Below are positions 7,084 through 19,408 of a stretch of DNA of 64,000 nucleotides, one piece after another. The stretch's first letter is position 1; every line of letters begins with the position of its first letter. Location: positions 141,501-205,500 of the forward strand of contig NZ_OY284436.1 of the NCBI RefSeq assembly GCF_958304185.1, read 5' to 3'. The notes under the pieces are model-generated. The model was not told the origin of the DNA, did no database searches, and worked only from the letters and a program-made list of their open reading frames with translations. The DNA is from an uncultured Erythrobacter sp. GTDB lineage: Bacteria > Pseudomonadota > Alphaproteobacteria > Sphingomonadales > Sphingomonadaceae. The position numbers and the translations under genes were made by a program.

Positions 7084-9870
7084 ATGAAAGCGAATGGGAT
7101 CAATGCAAGCGCGCGCCTGCTGTGCGGGGCCGCAACATTCCTGGCACTTGCCGTTACCGGCACGCCGGTCATGGCGCAGGAGGTTGAAGAACCGGCTGCC
7201 GTCGAGGATGAAGGCGAAGACATCGTCGTCACCGGCATTCGCGGATCGATCCAATCCTCACTCGATGCCAAGCGCAACGCGACTTCGATCGTCGAAGTGA
7301 TCTCGTCCGAAGATCTTGGCCTGCTGCCCGATCTGTCCATCGCCGACTCGCTCGCCCGCCTGCCGGGTGTGACCGCCCAGCGCGTCCGCGGCCGTTCGCA
7401 GCAAGTCTCGATCCGCGGTCTCGGCCCGGATTTTTCCCTCGCGCTGCTTAACGGCCGCGAAGTGGTGTCGGCTGGCAACAATCGCGGGATCGAATTTGAC
7501 CAGTTTCCTTCGGAACTGATCGGCTCGGGCGTCGTCTACAAGACCGGTGATGCGCAACTGGCCTCGATCGGGATCGCGGGCGCGGTTGACCTGCGCACTG
7601 TGAAGCCGCTCGATTCCAAGAAGCGCCAGATTACCCTCTCGGGCACCTACACGATCAACGACAACGGCTCGCTCAATCCGGATTTCGGGGCTGACGGCTA
7701 CCGCTTCTTCGGCAGCTATATTGATCAAAACGCCGATGGCACCATCGGCTGGTCGATCGGCGCGACGGTGCAGTCGATCCCGACCCAGATCATCCAGCGC
7801 GAGCTGAAGACCAATAACGGCCAGATCGCCCGCACCGCGAGCGGTGTGATCTTCCCGCGCGACAACCCGCGTCAGGGCGTGCAGAGCCGCGAGTTCAAGC
7901 GCACGTCGGTCGCAGGCAGCCTACAGTTCGAGCCGACCGACACCTTCTCGCTGACGATCGACAGCTTCTACACCGCCACCGACGATTCGGGCATCTTCCG
8001 CGGCACTGAAACGCCGATCGCCTCGTGGAGCACCAATGGCGGGGCGCAGGTCGGCGCCGTGACCGGGTCCGGCCCGTTCGCAGACTCGGCGACCTATTCC
8101 AACGTCTTCCCGATCCTGCGCACCGACACCCAGGGCGCAGATTCGTCGATCTTCGCGATCGGCGGCAACATGGAGTGGAAGGCGACCGACAACCTCGGCT
8201 TCGTGCTCGACTACGGCTACTCCACGCTTGATCGCGACGACGTCAATTATGAATCCTACGCCGGTACCGGTCGGAACGGCTCAGGCCCGGCCGACACGCT
8301 GACGTTCAACTTCAACCCCAACGGTGAATACACCATCGACGGGCTGATCGATTACACCAACCCGGCCAACGTGCTGCTGACCGATCCGGGCGGGTGGGGC
8401 CAGGTCGGCTTCCTGCGCGTTCCGGAAACCAATGACGAGCTGCACCAACTGCGCGCTGAAGCCTATTGGGAGTTCGACGGGGGCTTCATTGATCGCATCG
8501 TTGCGGGCTGGCTCTACACCGACCGGTCGAAGGACTTTGACAACAACGGCATCTTCCTGCGGCCGGGCGCGGGCTTCGTGAACAGCTCGCTGGCGATCCC
8601 CTCGGACACCATCATCGGCTCGACCAATACCAAGGGCATCGGGCAGGACATCATCGCCTATAATCCGGCGAGCCTGCTGACCAGCGGCGCTTACACGCTT
8701 CAGGCGGCCACCGACGACACCGAGTGGCTGGTGGACGAGCAGGTGCACAATTTCTACATTCAGGCCAATATCGACGGCGCGCTCGGCTCGGTGCCGGTGC
8801 GCGGCAATATCGGCCTGCGTTACGTCGATACCTCGCAGTCCTCGACCGGCACGATCAGCGGCGGCCTCGTCAACGAAGTCAGCGCGAATTACGACAACTG
8901 GCTGCCGAGCGCGAACCTCAGCTTTGAAGTGATGGAGGATACCTTCATCCGCGTCGCCTATGCCAAGTCGATCACGCGCGCGCGTCTCGATCAGCTGGCA
9001 GCGAACCAGAACATCAACGTCAACCCGCTGAGCTGTGCGGATACCAACGCCGACCAGATCCCCGATACGGTGATTGGCTTCAACCCCCCGGCGCTGGTGT
9101 GCTTCAACCTCAGCGGCGGCAACCCGACCTTGCAGCCGTATCGTTCGACATCGTTCGACATCTCGTTCGAAAAGTACTTCACGCCCGGAACCGCGATCAT
9201 CATCGCCGCCTTCCACAAGGACCTGTCGGACTGGGTGATCAATCAGCCGACCATTCTTGATCTCACCCAGCAGATCGAGAACGCCGGCTTCGGTTCCATC
9301 CTCACGACCGCGCCGCAACTTGCCACCGGCTCGTTTGACGGCCCGGTCAACTTCTCGGATGGCAACATCACCGGGATCGAAGGCACGGTGCGTGTCAACT
9401 TCGGCGACTTCATCGATGCGCTCGACGGGTTCGGCGGGTTCTACTCGGTCACCTATTCCGACGCCAAGATCAATCCGCCGGGTCAGAACCCGATCCGGAT
9501 CCCCGGCTACTCGGATCTCACCTGGTCGAGCGACATCTTCTACGAAAAGTACGGCTTCCGCGCCAAGCTCGCCGCGCGTTACCGCGGTGGCTTCCTGTCG
9601 GAAGTGCCGAACTTCGCGGGCGGTCTCGAAGGGGCAGAAGCTCTCAGCGAAACAATCCTCGATGCCCAGCTTGGCTATACCTTCGAGAAGGAAGGCAGTG
9701 TCCTCAACGGGGTGCAGGTCCTGGCCGAAGTGTTCAACCTGACAGATCAGCCGTTCACGACGCAGAACGAGCTGTTCGATGCGGGCGGCGCCAGCCTTGG
9801 CACTTCCTTCCCGAGCCGGCACGAGATCTACGGACGGACATTCCAGTTCACGATCCGCAAGAGCTTCTAA
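7084..9870 (+). CDS. TonB-dependent outer-membrane receptor (glucan/malto-oligosaccharide uptake, inferred)
   Basis: This 928-aa outer-membrane receptor starts at ATG 7084 behind a strong ribosome site. A signal peptide ends at PVMAQ, followed by an acidic stretch and a TonB-box-like EDIVVTGIR at about 45-53. The plug domain follows (SLARLPGVTAQRVRGRSQ, ISIRGLG-like VSIRGLGPDF), then a 22-strand beta-barrel ending in phenylalanine (FTIRKSF). The sequence type is that of the large Caulobacter/sphingomonad receptors (such as MalA) linked to oligosaccharide use. The surrounding amylases, GH97, MFS transporter and LacI regulator support a malto-oligosaccharide ligand, but the ligand is not proven. 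An intrinsic terminator follows. Confidence 0.9.
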   Translation: MKANGINASARLLCGAATFLALAVTGTPVMAQEVEEPAAVEDEGEDIVVTGIRGSIQSSLDAKRNATSIVEVISSEDLGLLPDLSIADSLARLPGVTAQRVRGRSQQVSIRGLGPDFSLALLNGREVVSAGNNRGIEFDQFPSELIGSGVVYKTGDAQLASIGIAGAVDLRTVKPLDSKKRQITLSGTYTINDNGSLNPDFGADGYRFFGSYIDQNADGTIGWSIGATVQSIPTQIIQRELKTNNGQIARTASGVIFPRDNPRQGVQSREFKRTSVAGSLQFEPTDTFSLTIDSFYTATDDSGIFRGTETPIASWSTNGGAQVGAVTGSGPFADSATYSNVFPILRTDTQGADSSIFAIGGNMEWKATDNLGFVLDYGYSTLDRDDVNYESYAGTGRNGSGPADTLTFNFNPNGEYTIDGLIDYTNPANVLLTDPGGWGQVGFLRVPETNDELHQLRAEAYWEFDGGFIDRIVAGWLYTDRSKDFDNNGIFLRPGAGFVNSSLAIPSDTIIGSTNTKGIGQDIIAYNPASLLTSGAYTLQAATDDTEWLVDEQVHNFYIQANIDGALGSVPVRGNIGLRYVDTSQSSTGTISGGLVNEVSANYDNWLPSANLSFEVMEDTFIRVAYAKSITRARLDQLAANQNINVNPLSCADTNADQIPDTVIGFNPPALVCFNLSGGNPTLQPYRSTSFDISFEKYFTPGTAIIIAAFHKDLSDWVINQPTILDLTQQIENAGFGSILTTAPQLATGSFDGPVNFSDGNITGIEGTVRVNFGDFIDALDGFGGFYSVTYSDAKINPPGQNPIRIPGYSDLTWSSDIFYEKYGFRAKLAARYRGGFLSEVPNFAGGLEGAEALSETILDAQLGYTFEKEGSVLNGVQVLAEVFNLTDQPFTTQNELFDAGGASLGTSFPSRHEIYGRTFQFTIRKSF

Positions 9871-9905
9871 GGCCAAGGCCCACGGGCCTTGCCAGGGTTG
9901 CAGGG

Positions 9906-9938
9906 GGGGCTCGCCGGAAACGGCGGGCCCCTTCTCTT
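9906..9938 (+). terminator. Rho-independent terminator of the TonB receptor gene
   Basis: An 11-bp stem (9906-9916 with 9921-9931, one G-U pair) closes a GAAA loop and is followed by TTCTCTTT. It lies 36 bp after the receptor stop codon and isolates the receptor as a monocistronic unit. Confidence 0.9.
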
Positions 9939-10026
9939 TAGCTGTGCGCTTGGTGGGAGCGGGCAGGGCCTTGCGCGGCGCTAGGCTGGGCGCTGGATCA
10001 CTCGCGTAACACTTGCGATGGGTAGT

Positions 10027-12590
<2,564 letters not shown>

Positions 12591-14273
12591 TCAGCTGCCC
12601 GCCACGACGGCCCAATAGCCGGTGCCGGGAGCAAGATCGTGCGGCAAGGCGGCCGCCGTGTCGACCGTGTTTTGGGTAGCGATCACACTGAGCGCGCCGA
12701 GTTCCGCCGGAGGGCTCCACCGGGCAGGCGCTGCGCCGAGGTTGAAGACGCAGAGCACCGCGCCGCTTCCGTCCCGGCGCAGGAAGGCGAGGATGTCCTC
12801 CGGGCTGTCGATCAGCGCGATATCGCCATGCACCAGCGCGGGATGAGTCCGTCGCAGGCGCAGCAGCTGGCGCGCGTAACCAAGGGTCGAGGCGGGGTCT
12901 GAGGCTTGGCTGTCGACCGCAAAACCGGTGTGAACCGGGTCAAGCTTGAGCCAGGTGCGGTTGGCGTTCGAGAACCCCGCTTGCGGGGCATTGGCCGCCC
13001 ACGGCATCGGGGTGCGCGCACCGTCGCGCCCCAAGGTGTGCGGCCAATTGGCGATGGCTTCGGGGTCTTGCAGGTCTTCGAACGCGACCTCGCCTTGCGG
13101 CAGGCCCAGTTCCTCGCCCTGATAGATGATCGGATTGCCGCGCAGGCTGAGCAGCAGCAGCAGGTTGAGCCGGGCGGCCCGCGCCATGTCGCCGTCCAGC
13201 GTCCAGCGGGTGACGGCGCGCGGCGCATCGTGGTTTGAAAACGCCCACGAAGGCCAGCCTTCGCCCGACTCCCCGCTCCATTGCGACAGGCTCGCGCGCA
13301 CCAGCGGCGCGGTCAGGCGCGGGGCGTAGAGGAAGTCGAAGTTATAGGCTGAGTCCAGCCGCTTGCCGCCTTCGGTGAAGGCCTTCATCTCCGCCAGCGG
13401 CTCTGGCCCGCCGACTTCGGCGACGGTGAAGCGGCCGGGAAACTCGTCAATCGCGGCGCGGATCCGTTCCAGGAAGCCAGTGATGTCAGGGTGCGACTGG
13501 TTGTACTGCTTGACCTGCATGTCGAACGGGCGCGTCACCAGCTCCATCGGCAGCCCGCTGGGCGGATTGTCGCGCAGGTCCGGGTCATGCATCGAGAAGT
13601 TGAGAGCATCGAGCCGGAACCCGTCGACGCCCCGCGTCAGCCAGAACCGCGCAACATCCAGCAGCGCGTCCTGCACTTCGACGTTATGGACGTTGAGGTC
13701 AGGCTGGCTGGTGAGGAAGTTGTGCAGGTAATACTGCTTGCGCGGCCCATCCCACTGCCACGCCGAACCGCCAAACACCGACTGCCAGTTCGACGGCGGC
13801 GAGCCATCGGGCTTGGGGTCGGCCCAGACATACCAGTCGGCCTTGGGATTGGTGCGGTCGGCGCGGCTTTCCTGAAACCACGCGTGCTCGTCCGAGGTGT
13901 GCGAGTAGACCTGATCGATGATCACCTTCAGGCCCAGCGCGTGCGCCTTGGCGATGATCCGGTCGAAATCGGCGAAGCTGCCGAAACTGGGGTCGATCCC
14001 GCAGTAATCGGCCACGTCGTAGCCGAAATCCTTCATCGGCGAGGTGAAGAACGGGGAGATCCAGATGCCGTCCACGCCAAGATCGGCGATGTAATCCAGC
14101 CCCTCGGCAATCCCGGCAAGATCGCCGATCCCGTCGCCATTGGTGTCGCGGAAGCTGCGCGGATAGATCTGGTAGATCACCGCGCCGCGCCACCAGGCCC
14201 CCAAGCGATCGGTGTCGCTGGCGGCGGCTTCGGCTGCGGCTTGCGGGCCAGCGCAGGACTGGGCGGATGCCAT
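12591..14273 (-). CDS. GH13 alpha-glucosidase, cytoplasmic
   Basis: The 560-aa enzyme lacks a signal peptide and hydrolyses short alpha-glucosides from the non-reducing end. The family GH13 barrel begins at VIYQIYPRSFRDTNGDG, a hallmark of the oligo-1,6-glucosidase/alpha-glucosidase subgroup. The predicted nucleophile is D222 (GFRLDALNF), the acid/base E286 (VAEVGG) and the third carboxylate D349 (SNHDAPR). A C-terminal beta-sandwich follows at about 480-560. Its ATG overlaps the TAA of the upstream amylase gene by one base. Specificity for alpha-1,4 over alpha-1,6 bonds cannot be decided by eye. Confidence 0.92.
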   Translation of the reverse strand: MASAQSCAGPQAAAEAAASDTDRLGAWWRGAVIYQIYPRSFRDTNGDGIGDLAGIAEGLDYIADLGVDGIWISPFFTSPMKDFGYDVADYCGIDPSFGSFADFDRIIAKAHALGLKVIIDQVYSHTSDEHAWFQESRADRTNPKADWYVWADPKPDGSPPSNWQSVFGGSAWQWDGPRKQYYLHNFLTSQPDLNVHNVEVQDALLDVARFWLTRGVDGFRLDALNFSMHDPDLRDNPPSGLPMELVTRPFDMQVKQYNQSHPDITGFLERIRAAIDEFPGRFTVAEVGGPEPLAEMKAFTEGGKRLDSAYNFDFLYAPRLTAPLVRASLSQWSGESGEGWPSWAFSNHDAPRAVTRWTLDGDMARAARLNLLLLLSLRGNPIIYQGEELGLPQGEVAFEDLQDPEAIANWPHTLGRDGARTPMPWAANAPQAGFSNANRTWLKLDPVHTGFAVDSQASDPASTLGYARQLLRLRRTHPALVHGDIALIDSPEDILAFLRRDGSGAVLCVFNLGAAPARWSPPAELGALSVIATQNTVDTAAALPHDLAPGTGYWAVVAGS

Positions 14274-16123
14274 TAGTCGTCAGTCTCCAGAATGCAGGCG
14301 GCAAAGCCGAAAGCGGGCAACGCGATAGCAACCGTTCCCGGCGCGGTGAGGGCGGTCGGACAATTGCCGACCAATGGCGCGACACCGCCCGCCCGGTAGC
14401 TTACCTCGACATTGTGCGAAAGCGCCGATGCGCTCGTATTGAACACCGCAAGCACCCGCTGTCCGGTTTCGGGATCATGCCGCTCAACCGCAAGCAGGCC
14501 GGGGGCGGTTTCGGCGAAAGCGCGCACTTCGGAAAGGCCGCGCCGCAGCGCCGGGCTGGCTGTGCGCGCCTGCGACAGATCGGCAATCAGGCGGTAAAGC
14601 GGGTGAGCGGTGTCGAAGTTGCTTTGCGCCGTGGTGGCTGTAGTGCCGATCAGCTTATTGTCGTTATAGACCGTGACCTTGCTGGGGAACATGTCCTCGC
14701 GCGCCAGCTGGTCGTTGCCGTCCGAGATAAAGCCCTGTTCGTCGCCGTAATAGACCGTCGGCACGCCGCGCAGCAGGAACATCAGCGCATGACCCAGCTT
14801 GACCCGCGCCAGCAGGGTTGCGGCATCATCCGAACCGCTCATGTCGCGCACGAACATCGCAAAGCGGCCGAAATCGTGATTGCCGAGGAAGGTCGGCAGG
14901 CCCAGCGCGGTTTTCGGCCCGCCGGGGTAGATCGCGTCCTGCTGGAGGAATTCCGCCATCAGCCGCGGGCCGGCCTTACCGCTCGCGACCAATTGCGCCG
15001 CCTTCGCGAAACCCATGTCGAGCGCATAGGGCAGCTGGCTTTCCGCCATCACTTGCGCGGCGAGCGTGGCGGTGGGTTCTTCGTAGGCGATCTCGCCGAA
15101 TATGTGGAAGTGGTCGATCCCCTTCGCCTTGGCACGGGCCAGAATGGGGGGAACGAAGGCCTGCCAGAATTCCGGGTTTACGTGCTTGGCGGTGTCGATG
15201 CGGTAGCCGTCGATCCCGTAATCGTCGATCCACTGGCCGAAGATGTCGATCATGCCCTGAACGACGCGCGGATGCTCGGTCGCAAGGTCATCGAGGCCCG
15301 CGAAATCGCCGAAGACGCTGCTTTCGCCCACCCACTCCGAATTGCCGCGGTTGTGATAGAGCGTCACGTCATTGAGCCACGCGGGCACCTTCACATTCCG
15401 CTCGGCCTCCGCCACCTGCGGGGTAAAGGCGAAGGCCGGATCGGTGAGCTTGGCCCAATTGGCGGGATCGGCGTTCTCGTCACCCGCAAAGCCTTGGTTG
15501 ATCGGCGCGCCGTTCGGGCCGCCCATGCGCCCATAGGGATAATCGCCCTTGCTGCGATAGGCGTAGCCGTTCGCGGGCCCTTCGGCATAGTCGATCACAT
15601 CGGCGGTGTGGTTGATGATGATGTCCATATAGACCTTCATCCCCCGCGCATGGGCGGCATCGACGAAGGCCTTGAATTCGGCATTGGTGCCGAAATGCGG
15701 ATCAACCTGCGTGAAATCGGTCACCCAATAGCCGTGATAGCCCGAGCTTTCCTGACCGGGCAGCCCCTGCACGGGCTTGTTCTTGAACACCGGCGCAAAC
15801 CAGATCGCGGTGACGCCCATTCCCTGAATGTAATCGAGCTTGGCGGTTAGCCCCTTGAGGTCGCCGCCGTGGTAGAAACCCTTGTGGGTGGGGTCGAAGC
15901 CGTGATCGAACACACCGCCCTTGATACCGCCGCGATCATTCGACGTGTCGCCGTTTTCGAACCGGTCGGGCAGGACGAAATAGATGATCTCGTCTTCAAG
16001 CTGGCGCTCGGAAATGGGCGCGGGCCCCGATGTTTCGGCGGACGATTCGGCCGCAACCGGCCCTCCTGCCAAGGCGGTGCTCGCGCACAGCACAGCCGCT
16101 AAGCTCACGAAGATTCGCGTCAT
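14273..16123 (-). CDS. GH13 alpha-amylase family enzyme, exported
   Basis: The 616-aa protein starts at ATG 16123 with a clear GGAGGGAG ribosome site. A signal peptide ends near ALAGGPVAA, so it is periplasmic or outer-membrane exposed. The GH13 motifs are complete: nucleophile D310 (GYRIDTAKH), acid/base E344 (FGEIAYE) and D417 (LGNHDFGR), followed by a C-terminal beta domain to residue 616. It should cut starch or long malto-oligosaccharides into transportable pieces. It is the first gene of the minus-strand operon (amylase, alpha-glucosidase, lacI, halogenase). Two candidate operator copies lie in the 311-bp gap upstream, shared with the divergent transporter. Confidence 0.92.
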   Translation of the reverse strand: MTRIFVSLAAVLCASTALAGGPVAAESSAETSGPAPISERQLEDEIIYFVLPDRFENGDTSNDRGGIKGGVFDHGFDPTHKGFYHGGDLKGLTAKLDYIQGMGVTAIWFAPVFKNKPVQGLPGQESSGYHGYWVTDFTQVDPHFGTNAEFKAFVDAAHARGMKVYMDIIINHTADVIDYAEGPANGYAYRSKGDYPYGRMGGPNGAPINQGFAGDENADPANWAKLTDPAFAFTPQVAEAERNVKVPAWLNDVTLYHNRGNSEWVGESSVFGDFAGLDDLATEHPRVVQGMIDIFGQWIDDYGIDGYRIDTAKHVNPEFWQAFVPPILARAKAKGIDHFHIFGEIAYEEPTATLAAQVMAESQLPYALDMGFAKAAQLVASGKAGPRLMAEFLQQDAIYPGGPKTALGLPTFLGNHDFGRFAMFVRDMSGSDDAATLLARVKLGHALMFLLRGVPTVYYGDEQGFISDGNDQLAREDMFPSKVTVYNDNKLIGTTATTAQSNFDTAHPLYRLIADLSQARTASPALRRGLSEVRAFAETAPGLLAVERHDPETGQRVLAVFNTSASALSHNVEVSYRAGGVAPLVGNCPTALTAPGTVAIALPAFGFAACILETDD

Positions 16124-16168
16124 GACCCAACTCCCTCCGTCGGCTTTTCTGACACTTCAGAAGAAGTT

Positions 16169-16184
16169 TTGCAAATCTTTGTGA
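16169..16184. promoter_or_regulatory. Degenerate TTGCAA-N4-TTGTGA operator half-copy
   Basis: The left half is a perfect TTGCAA and the right half matches four of six bases (TTGTGA) with the same four-base spacer. It lies 46 bp upstream of the amylase start codon, a plausible place for repression of the minus-strand operon. Confidence 0.4.
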
Positions 16185-16292
16185 AAAGTCGAAGTGGGCG
16201 AGAGCGCGCGCATCAAACAACTGTAAAGACAAGATAAAAGGAGATTATTGAAAGAGGAGTGGCAAATTTAATTGAGATTTTCGGAAAGTTTC

Positions 16293-16308
16293 TTGCAAAT
16301 TTTTGCAA
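16293..16308. promoter_or_regulatory. TTGCAA-N4-TTGCAA palindromic operator
   Basis: The core is TTGCAA-ATTT-TTGCAA. With flanking bases (16292-16309) it has two perfect 8-bp arms around a two-base centre. It has the same layout as the palindrome at 6537-6552. It lies about 126 bp upstream of the transporter gene and is the best candidate binding site for the LacI regulator at 11553-12584; that assignment is inference. Confidence 0.6.
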
Positions 16309-16434
16309 GGCGTCCAGACTACGGCCCGGCATCGTGCAATGCGTCACCCGGCGACAGATCCGGGAACGTAACCGAAGCTGGGAGCTGCGTCACCTCCGGG
16401 CGGATGGTGGTGCGGGGAGAGGGATGATACGATC

Positions 16435-18015
16435 ATGACGCAAGCCGGCCAAAAGCCTGCGCTCAACGCTGGCCAGATCTGGAACATGAGCTTCGGCTTC
16501 CTCGGAATCCAGATCGGGTTCGAGCTTCAGAACGGCAATGTCAGCCGCATTTTCCAAACGCTGGGCGCCGATGTTGGCGAGTTGGCGATCCTGTGGATTG
16601 CCGCGCCGATGACCGGGCTGATCGTGCAACCGATCATCGGCCACCTGTCGGACAAGACCTGGAGCCGCCGCTTCGGCCGCCGCCGTCCCTATTTCCTCAT
16701 TGGCGCGTTGCTGGCGACCCTTGCGCTGTTTGTCATGCCCAATGCCCCGGTGCTGTGGGTCGCAGCGGGGATGCTGTGGGTGATGGACGCCTCGCTCAAC
16801 ATCACGATGGAGCCGTTCCGCGCGTTTGTCGGCGACAACCTGCCCGATCGGCAGCGCACGATGGGCTATGCGATGCAGAGCTTCTTCATCGGCACCGGCG
16901 CGGTGCTGGCGGGCGCGTTGCCGTGGGTGATGACCAACTGGTTCGGCCTCAGCAATATGGCGCCTGCGGGCGCAATCCCCGAAACGGTGCGCTGGTCGTT
17001 CTATATCGGCGGCGCGGCGCTGGTGGCGGCGGTTGCGTGGACGGTGTTTTCCACCAAGGAGTATTCTCCGCAAGAACTCGCCCGCTTCGAAGCCGCGCGC
17101 GGCCCTGCCACACAAACCACCGCAGCCAATATGGAGCGCACAGCGCGGCAGTTTTCCAATGGCGGGATCGTGTGGATCATCGCTGGGGTGATCGTGGCCC
17201 TGCTGGTGGCCTTTGCGCGGGGCGAGAACCGCCCGGCGTTCCTCGGCGACATCGAAGTGGCCAAGGACATCTATGTCCTCGCCGCGCTGCTGGCAGGCTT
17301 CGGCGTGATCCAACTGGTCGCTGCATCATTGCGCGGGCAGGGGCGCAATGACAGCGGCTTCATGGAGGTGGTGAGCGATCTGTTCGCCATGCCCAAGACC
17401 ATGCGTCAGCTGGCCGTGGTGCAGTTCTTCAGCTGGTTCGGGATGTTTGCGCTGTGGATCTACGGCACACCGGGCGTGACCGAATACCACTTCGGCGCAA
17501 CCGAAGCCGCGAGCGCCGCCTATCAGGACGGGGCCGACTGGTGGAGCCTGATGGGATCGGTGCGCAACGGCTTGGCCGCCGCCGCCGCGCTCGGGTTCGT
17601 GATGGTCGCCGCGAAGATTGACCGCTGCCGCTTGCACGCGATCAACCTGCTGATGGGCGCGGCGGGCTTTGCCGCGGTGCTGCTGGTGCGCGATCCGGCG
17701 CTGCTGTGGGTGCCGCAGATCGGCATCGGCATCGCCTGGGCCTCAATCGTAGCGCTGCCCTATGCGATCCTTGCGGGCTGCGTCCCGGCGGAAAAAATGG
17801 GCATTTACATGGGGGTGTTCAACATCTTCATCGTCGTGCCGCAGCTGCTTGCCTCTACGCTGCTCGGCTTCCTCGTCACCAACCTGTTCGGCGGCGAGCC
17901 GATCTACGCGATGGCGATTGCGGCGGTGAGCTTCGTCCTGGCAGCGGCGGCAACACTGTTCGTCACCGATGGCGAGGCGCGGGGCGTTCCGGCTTTGCGG
18001 GCGGGGGAAGCGTGA
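16435..18015 (+). CDS. MFS inner-membrane sugar transporter (SLC45/maltose MalY-like)
   Basis: The 526-aa protein has about 12 predicted membrane spans. It belongs to the GPH/SLC45-like sugar porters: the motif GHLSDKTWSRRFGRRRPY after the second span and the long central loop (about 215-250) are characteristic. Related Caulobacter proteins carry maltose across the inner membrane. The start is ATG 16435 after GGGGAGAGGG. Its TGA overlaps the ATG of the following amylase by one base, so the two are coupled. Together with the TonB receptor it gives a complete two-membrane uptake route for malto-oligosaccharides without an ABC transporter. Confidence 0.88.
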   Translation: MTQAGQKPALNAGQIWNMSFGFLGIQIGFELQNGNVSRIFQTLGADVGELAILWIAAPMTGLIVQPIIGHLSDKTWSRRFGRRRPYFLIGALLATLALFVMPNAPVLWVAAGMLWVMDASLNITMEPFRAFVGDNLPDRQRTMGYAMQSFFIGTGAVLAGALPWVMTNWFGLSNMAPAGAIPETVRWSFYIGGAALVAAVAWTVFSTKEYSPQELARFEAARGPATQTTAANMERTARQFSNGGIVWIIAGVIVALLVAFARGENRPAFLGDIEVAKDIYVLAALLAGFGVIQLVAASLRGQGRNDSGFMEVVSDLFAMPKTMRQLAVVQFFSWFGMFALWIYGTPGVTEYHFGATEAASAAYQDGADWWSLMGSVRNGLAAAAALGFVMVAAKIDRCRLHAINLLMGAAGFAAVLLVRDPALLWVPQIGIGIAWASIVALPYAILAGCVPAEKMGIYMGVFNIFIVVPQLLASTLLGFLVTNLFGGEPIYAMAIAAVSFVLAAAATLFVTDGEARGVPALRAGEA

Positions 18016-19379
18016 TGCGGCTGGCTTTTGCGCTGCTGGCGGGCGCGCTGGCCGCGACCCCGGCGCTGGCCCAGCCCGATTACACCCCGCGCGATGTGAT
18101 TGAGGTACAGAACGCCGAGTGGACGGCGGACGCGGTGCTGTATCAGCTTAATACCCGGCAGTTCACAAACGAGGGCACCTTCACGGCCGCGCAGCAGCAG
18201 CTGCCGCGCCTTGCCGCGATGGGGGTCGACATCATCTGGCTGATGCCGATCCACCCGATTGGCGAGGCGAACCGCAAGGGCAGCCTTGGCAGCCCCTATG
18301 CCGTGCGCGATTATCGCGGCGTCAATCCCGAATTCGGCACGGAAGCCGAGTTCCGCGCCTTTGTGGACGAGGCGCACCGGCTGGGGTTGAAGGTGATCCT
18401 CGACTGGGTTGCCAACCATTCGGCCTATGACAATCCGCTGACTGTGAGCCACCCCGAATGGTACACCCGCACCCCCGAAGGCGCGCTGATGTCGCCCGCT
18501 GGCACCGACTGGTCGGACGTGGCGGACTTCGATTACAGCCAGCCCGGTTTGCGCCAATATATGACCGAGAGCCTCGTCTACTGGGTGCGCGAATTCGGGA
18601 TCGATGGGTATCGCGCGGACGTGGCGGGGTATGTCCCGACCGATTTCTGGGAGACGGCGCGGGCTGAGCTCGACAAGGTGAAGCCGGTCTTCATGCTCGC
18701 CGAATGGGAGCAGCGCGATCTCCACGCCCGCGCCTTTGATGCCACCTACGGTTGGGGCTGGAAGGAGGCGATGCAGCGCCTTGTGAAGGACGGCAGCGGG
18801 GCAGGGGCGATGCGCGGTTACTACGCGGGGCAGTCCGAAACCTGGCCCCATGCTGCGATGCGCATGGTCTATACCGAGAACCACGACCAGAATTCCTGGG
18901 ACGGGGTTGCGAGCGAAATCTACGGCCTGGCCTATGAGGCGGCGATGGCGCTGTCCTTCACTGGCCCGGGCCTGCCGTTGATCTACAACGGGCAGGAGGC
19001 GGATAATGACCGAATGCTCAAGTTCTTCGAGCGTGATCCGATCGTCTGGCGCGAAGGCACGCACGCCGCGCTGATCGCCAATCTGATCGCGCTCAAGACC
19101 GACAACCCCGCGCTCCACAATGGGCGCTTCGGCGCGTCGCTGGTGGAAGTGCCGACCGATGCAACCGCCGATGTCTTCGCCTTTACCCGCGGGCAGGCGG
19201 GAGAGCGGGTGTTTGGGTTGTTCAACCTCAGCCCCCGCCCGCAGCAGGTGACCTTCCAGCACGCGCGCCATCATGGCCGCTATGCCGATGCGCTGAGCGG
19301 CGAGACGATGACCTTCGCGGGCGGCGAAACGCTCGCGCTTGCTCCGTGGGGCTACCGGATTTTCACAGAGACCAAGTGA
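18015..19379 (+). CDS. GH13 alpha-amylase family enzyme, exported (second)
   Basis: The 454-aa enzyme starts at ATG 18015 (TGATG overlap with the transporter), not at the earlier frame-open position. A signal peptide ends at TPALAQ. GH13 catalytic residues are D202 (GYRADVAGY), E230 (MLAEWEQ) and D291 (TENHDQNS). It is shorter than the first amylase and lacks a large insert around the active site. This is consistent with a compact periplasmic enzyme acting on imported oligosaccharides. The gene is 29 bp upstream of the GH97 gene with a small hairpin between them. Confidence 0.9.
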   Translation: MRLAFALLAGALAATPALAQPDYTPRDVIEVQNAEWTADAVLYQLNTRQFTNEGTFTAAQQQLPRLAAMGVDIIWLMPIHPIGEANRKGSLGSPYAVRDYRGVNPEFGTEAEFRAFVDEAHRLGLKVILDWVANHSAYDNPLTVSHPEWYTRTPEGALMSPAGTDWSDVADFDYSQPGLRQYMTESLVYWVREFGIDGYRADVAGYVPTDFWETARAELDKVKPVFMLAEWEQRDLHARAFDATYGWGWKEAMQRLVKDGSGAGAMRGYYAGQSETWPHAAMRMVYTENHDQNSWDGVASEIYGLAYEAAMALSFTGPGLPLIYNGQEADNDRMLKFFERDPIVWREGTHAALIANLIALKTDNPALHNGRFGASLVEVPTDATADVFAFTRGQAGERVFGLFNLSPRPQQVTFQHARHHGRYADALSGETMTFAGGETLALAPWGYRIFTETK

Positions 19380-19380
19380 G

Positions 19381-19396
19381 GCGGCTTAATAGCCGC
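19381..19396 (+). other. Small intercistronic hairpin before the GH97 gene
   Basis: GCGGCT and AGCCGC form a perfect 6-bp stem with a TAAT loop directly after the amylase stop codon and just before the AGGAGAGGA ribosome site of the GH97 gene. There is no T-run, so it is more likely an RNA-stability or translation element than a terminator. Confidence 0.45.
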
Positions 19397-19408
19397 AGGA
19401 GAGGACGC

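Larger units (their letters stand above)
16124..16434. promoter_or_regulatory. Divergent control region of the amylase operon and the sugar transporter operon
   Basis: This 311-bp gap separates oppositely oriented operons and is AT-richer than its surroundings between about 16150 and 16310. It contains two candidate operators listed separately. The transporter start at 16435 is preceded by GGGGAGAGGG. No open reading frame on either strand has family sequence here. Confidence 0.6.

Noticed and set aside
8281..9876. 531-aa minus-strand open frame opposite the TonB receptor
   Set aside because: Arg/Ala/Val/Asp-rich shadow composition with no start site; the plus-strand receptor is complete.
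14267..15850. 527-aa plus-strand open frame opposite the exported amylase
   Set aside because: Shadow of a gene with complete GH13 motifs; no ribosome site or recognisable domain.
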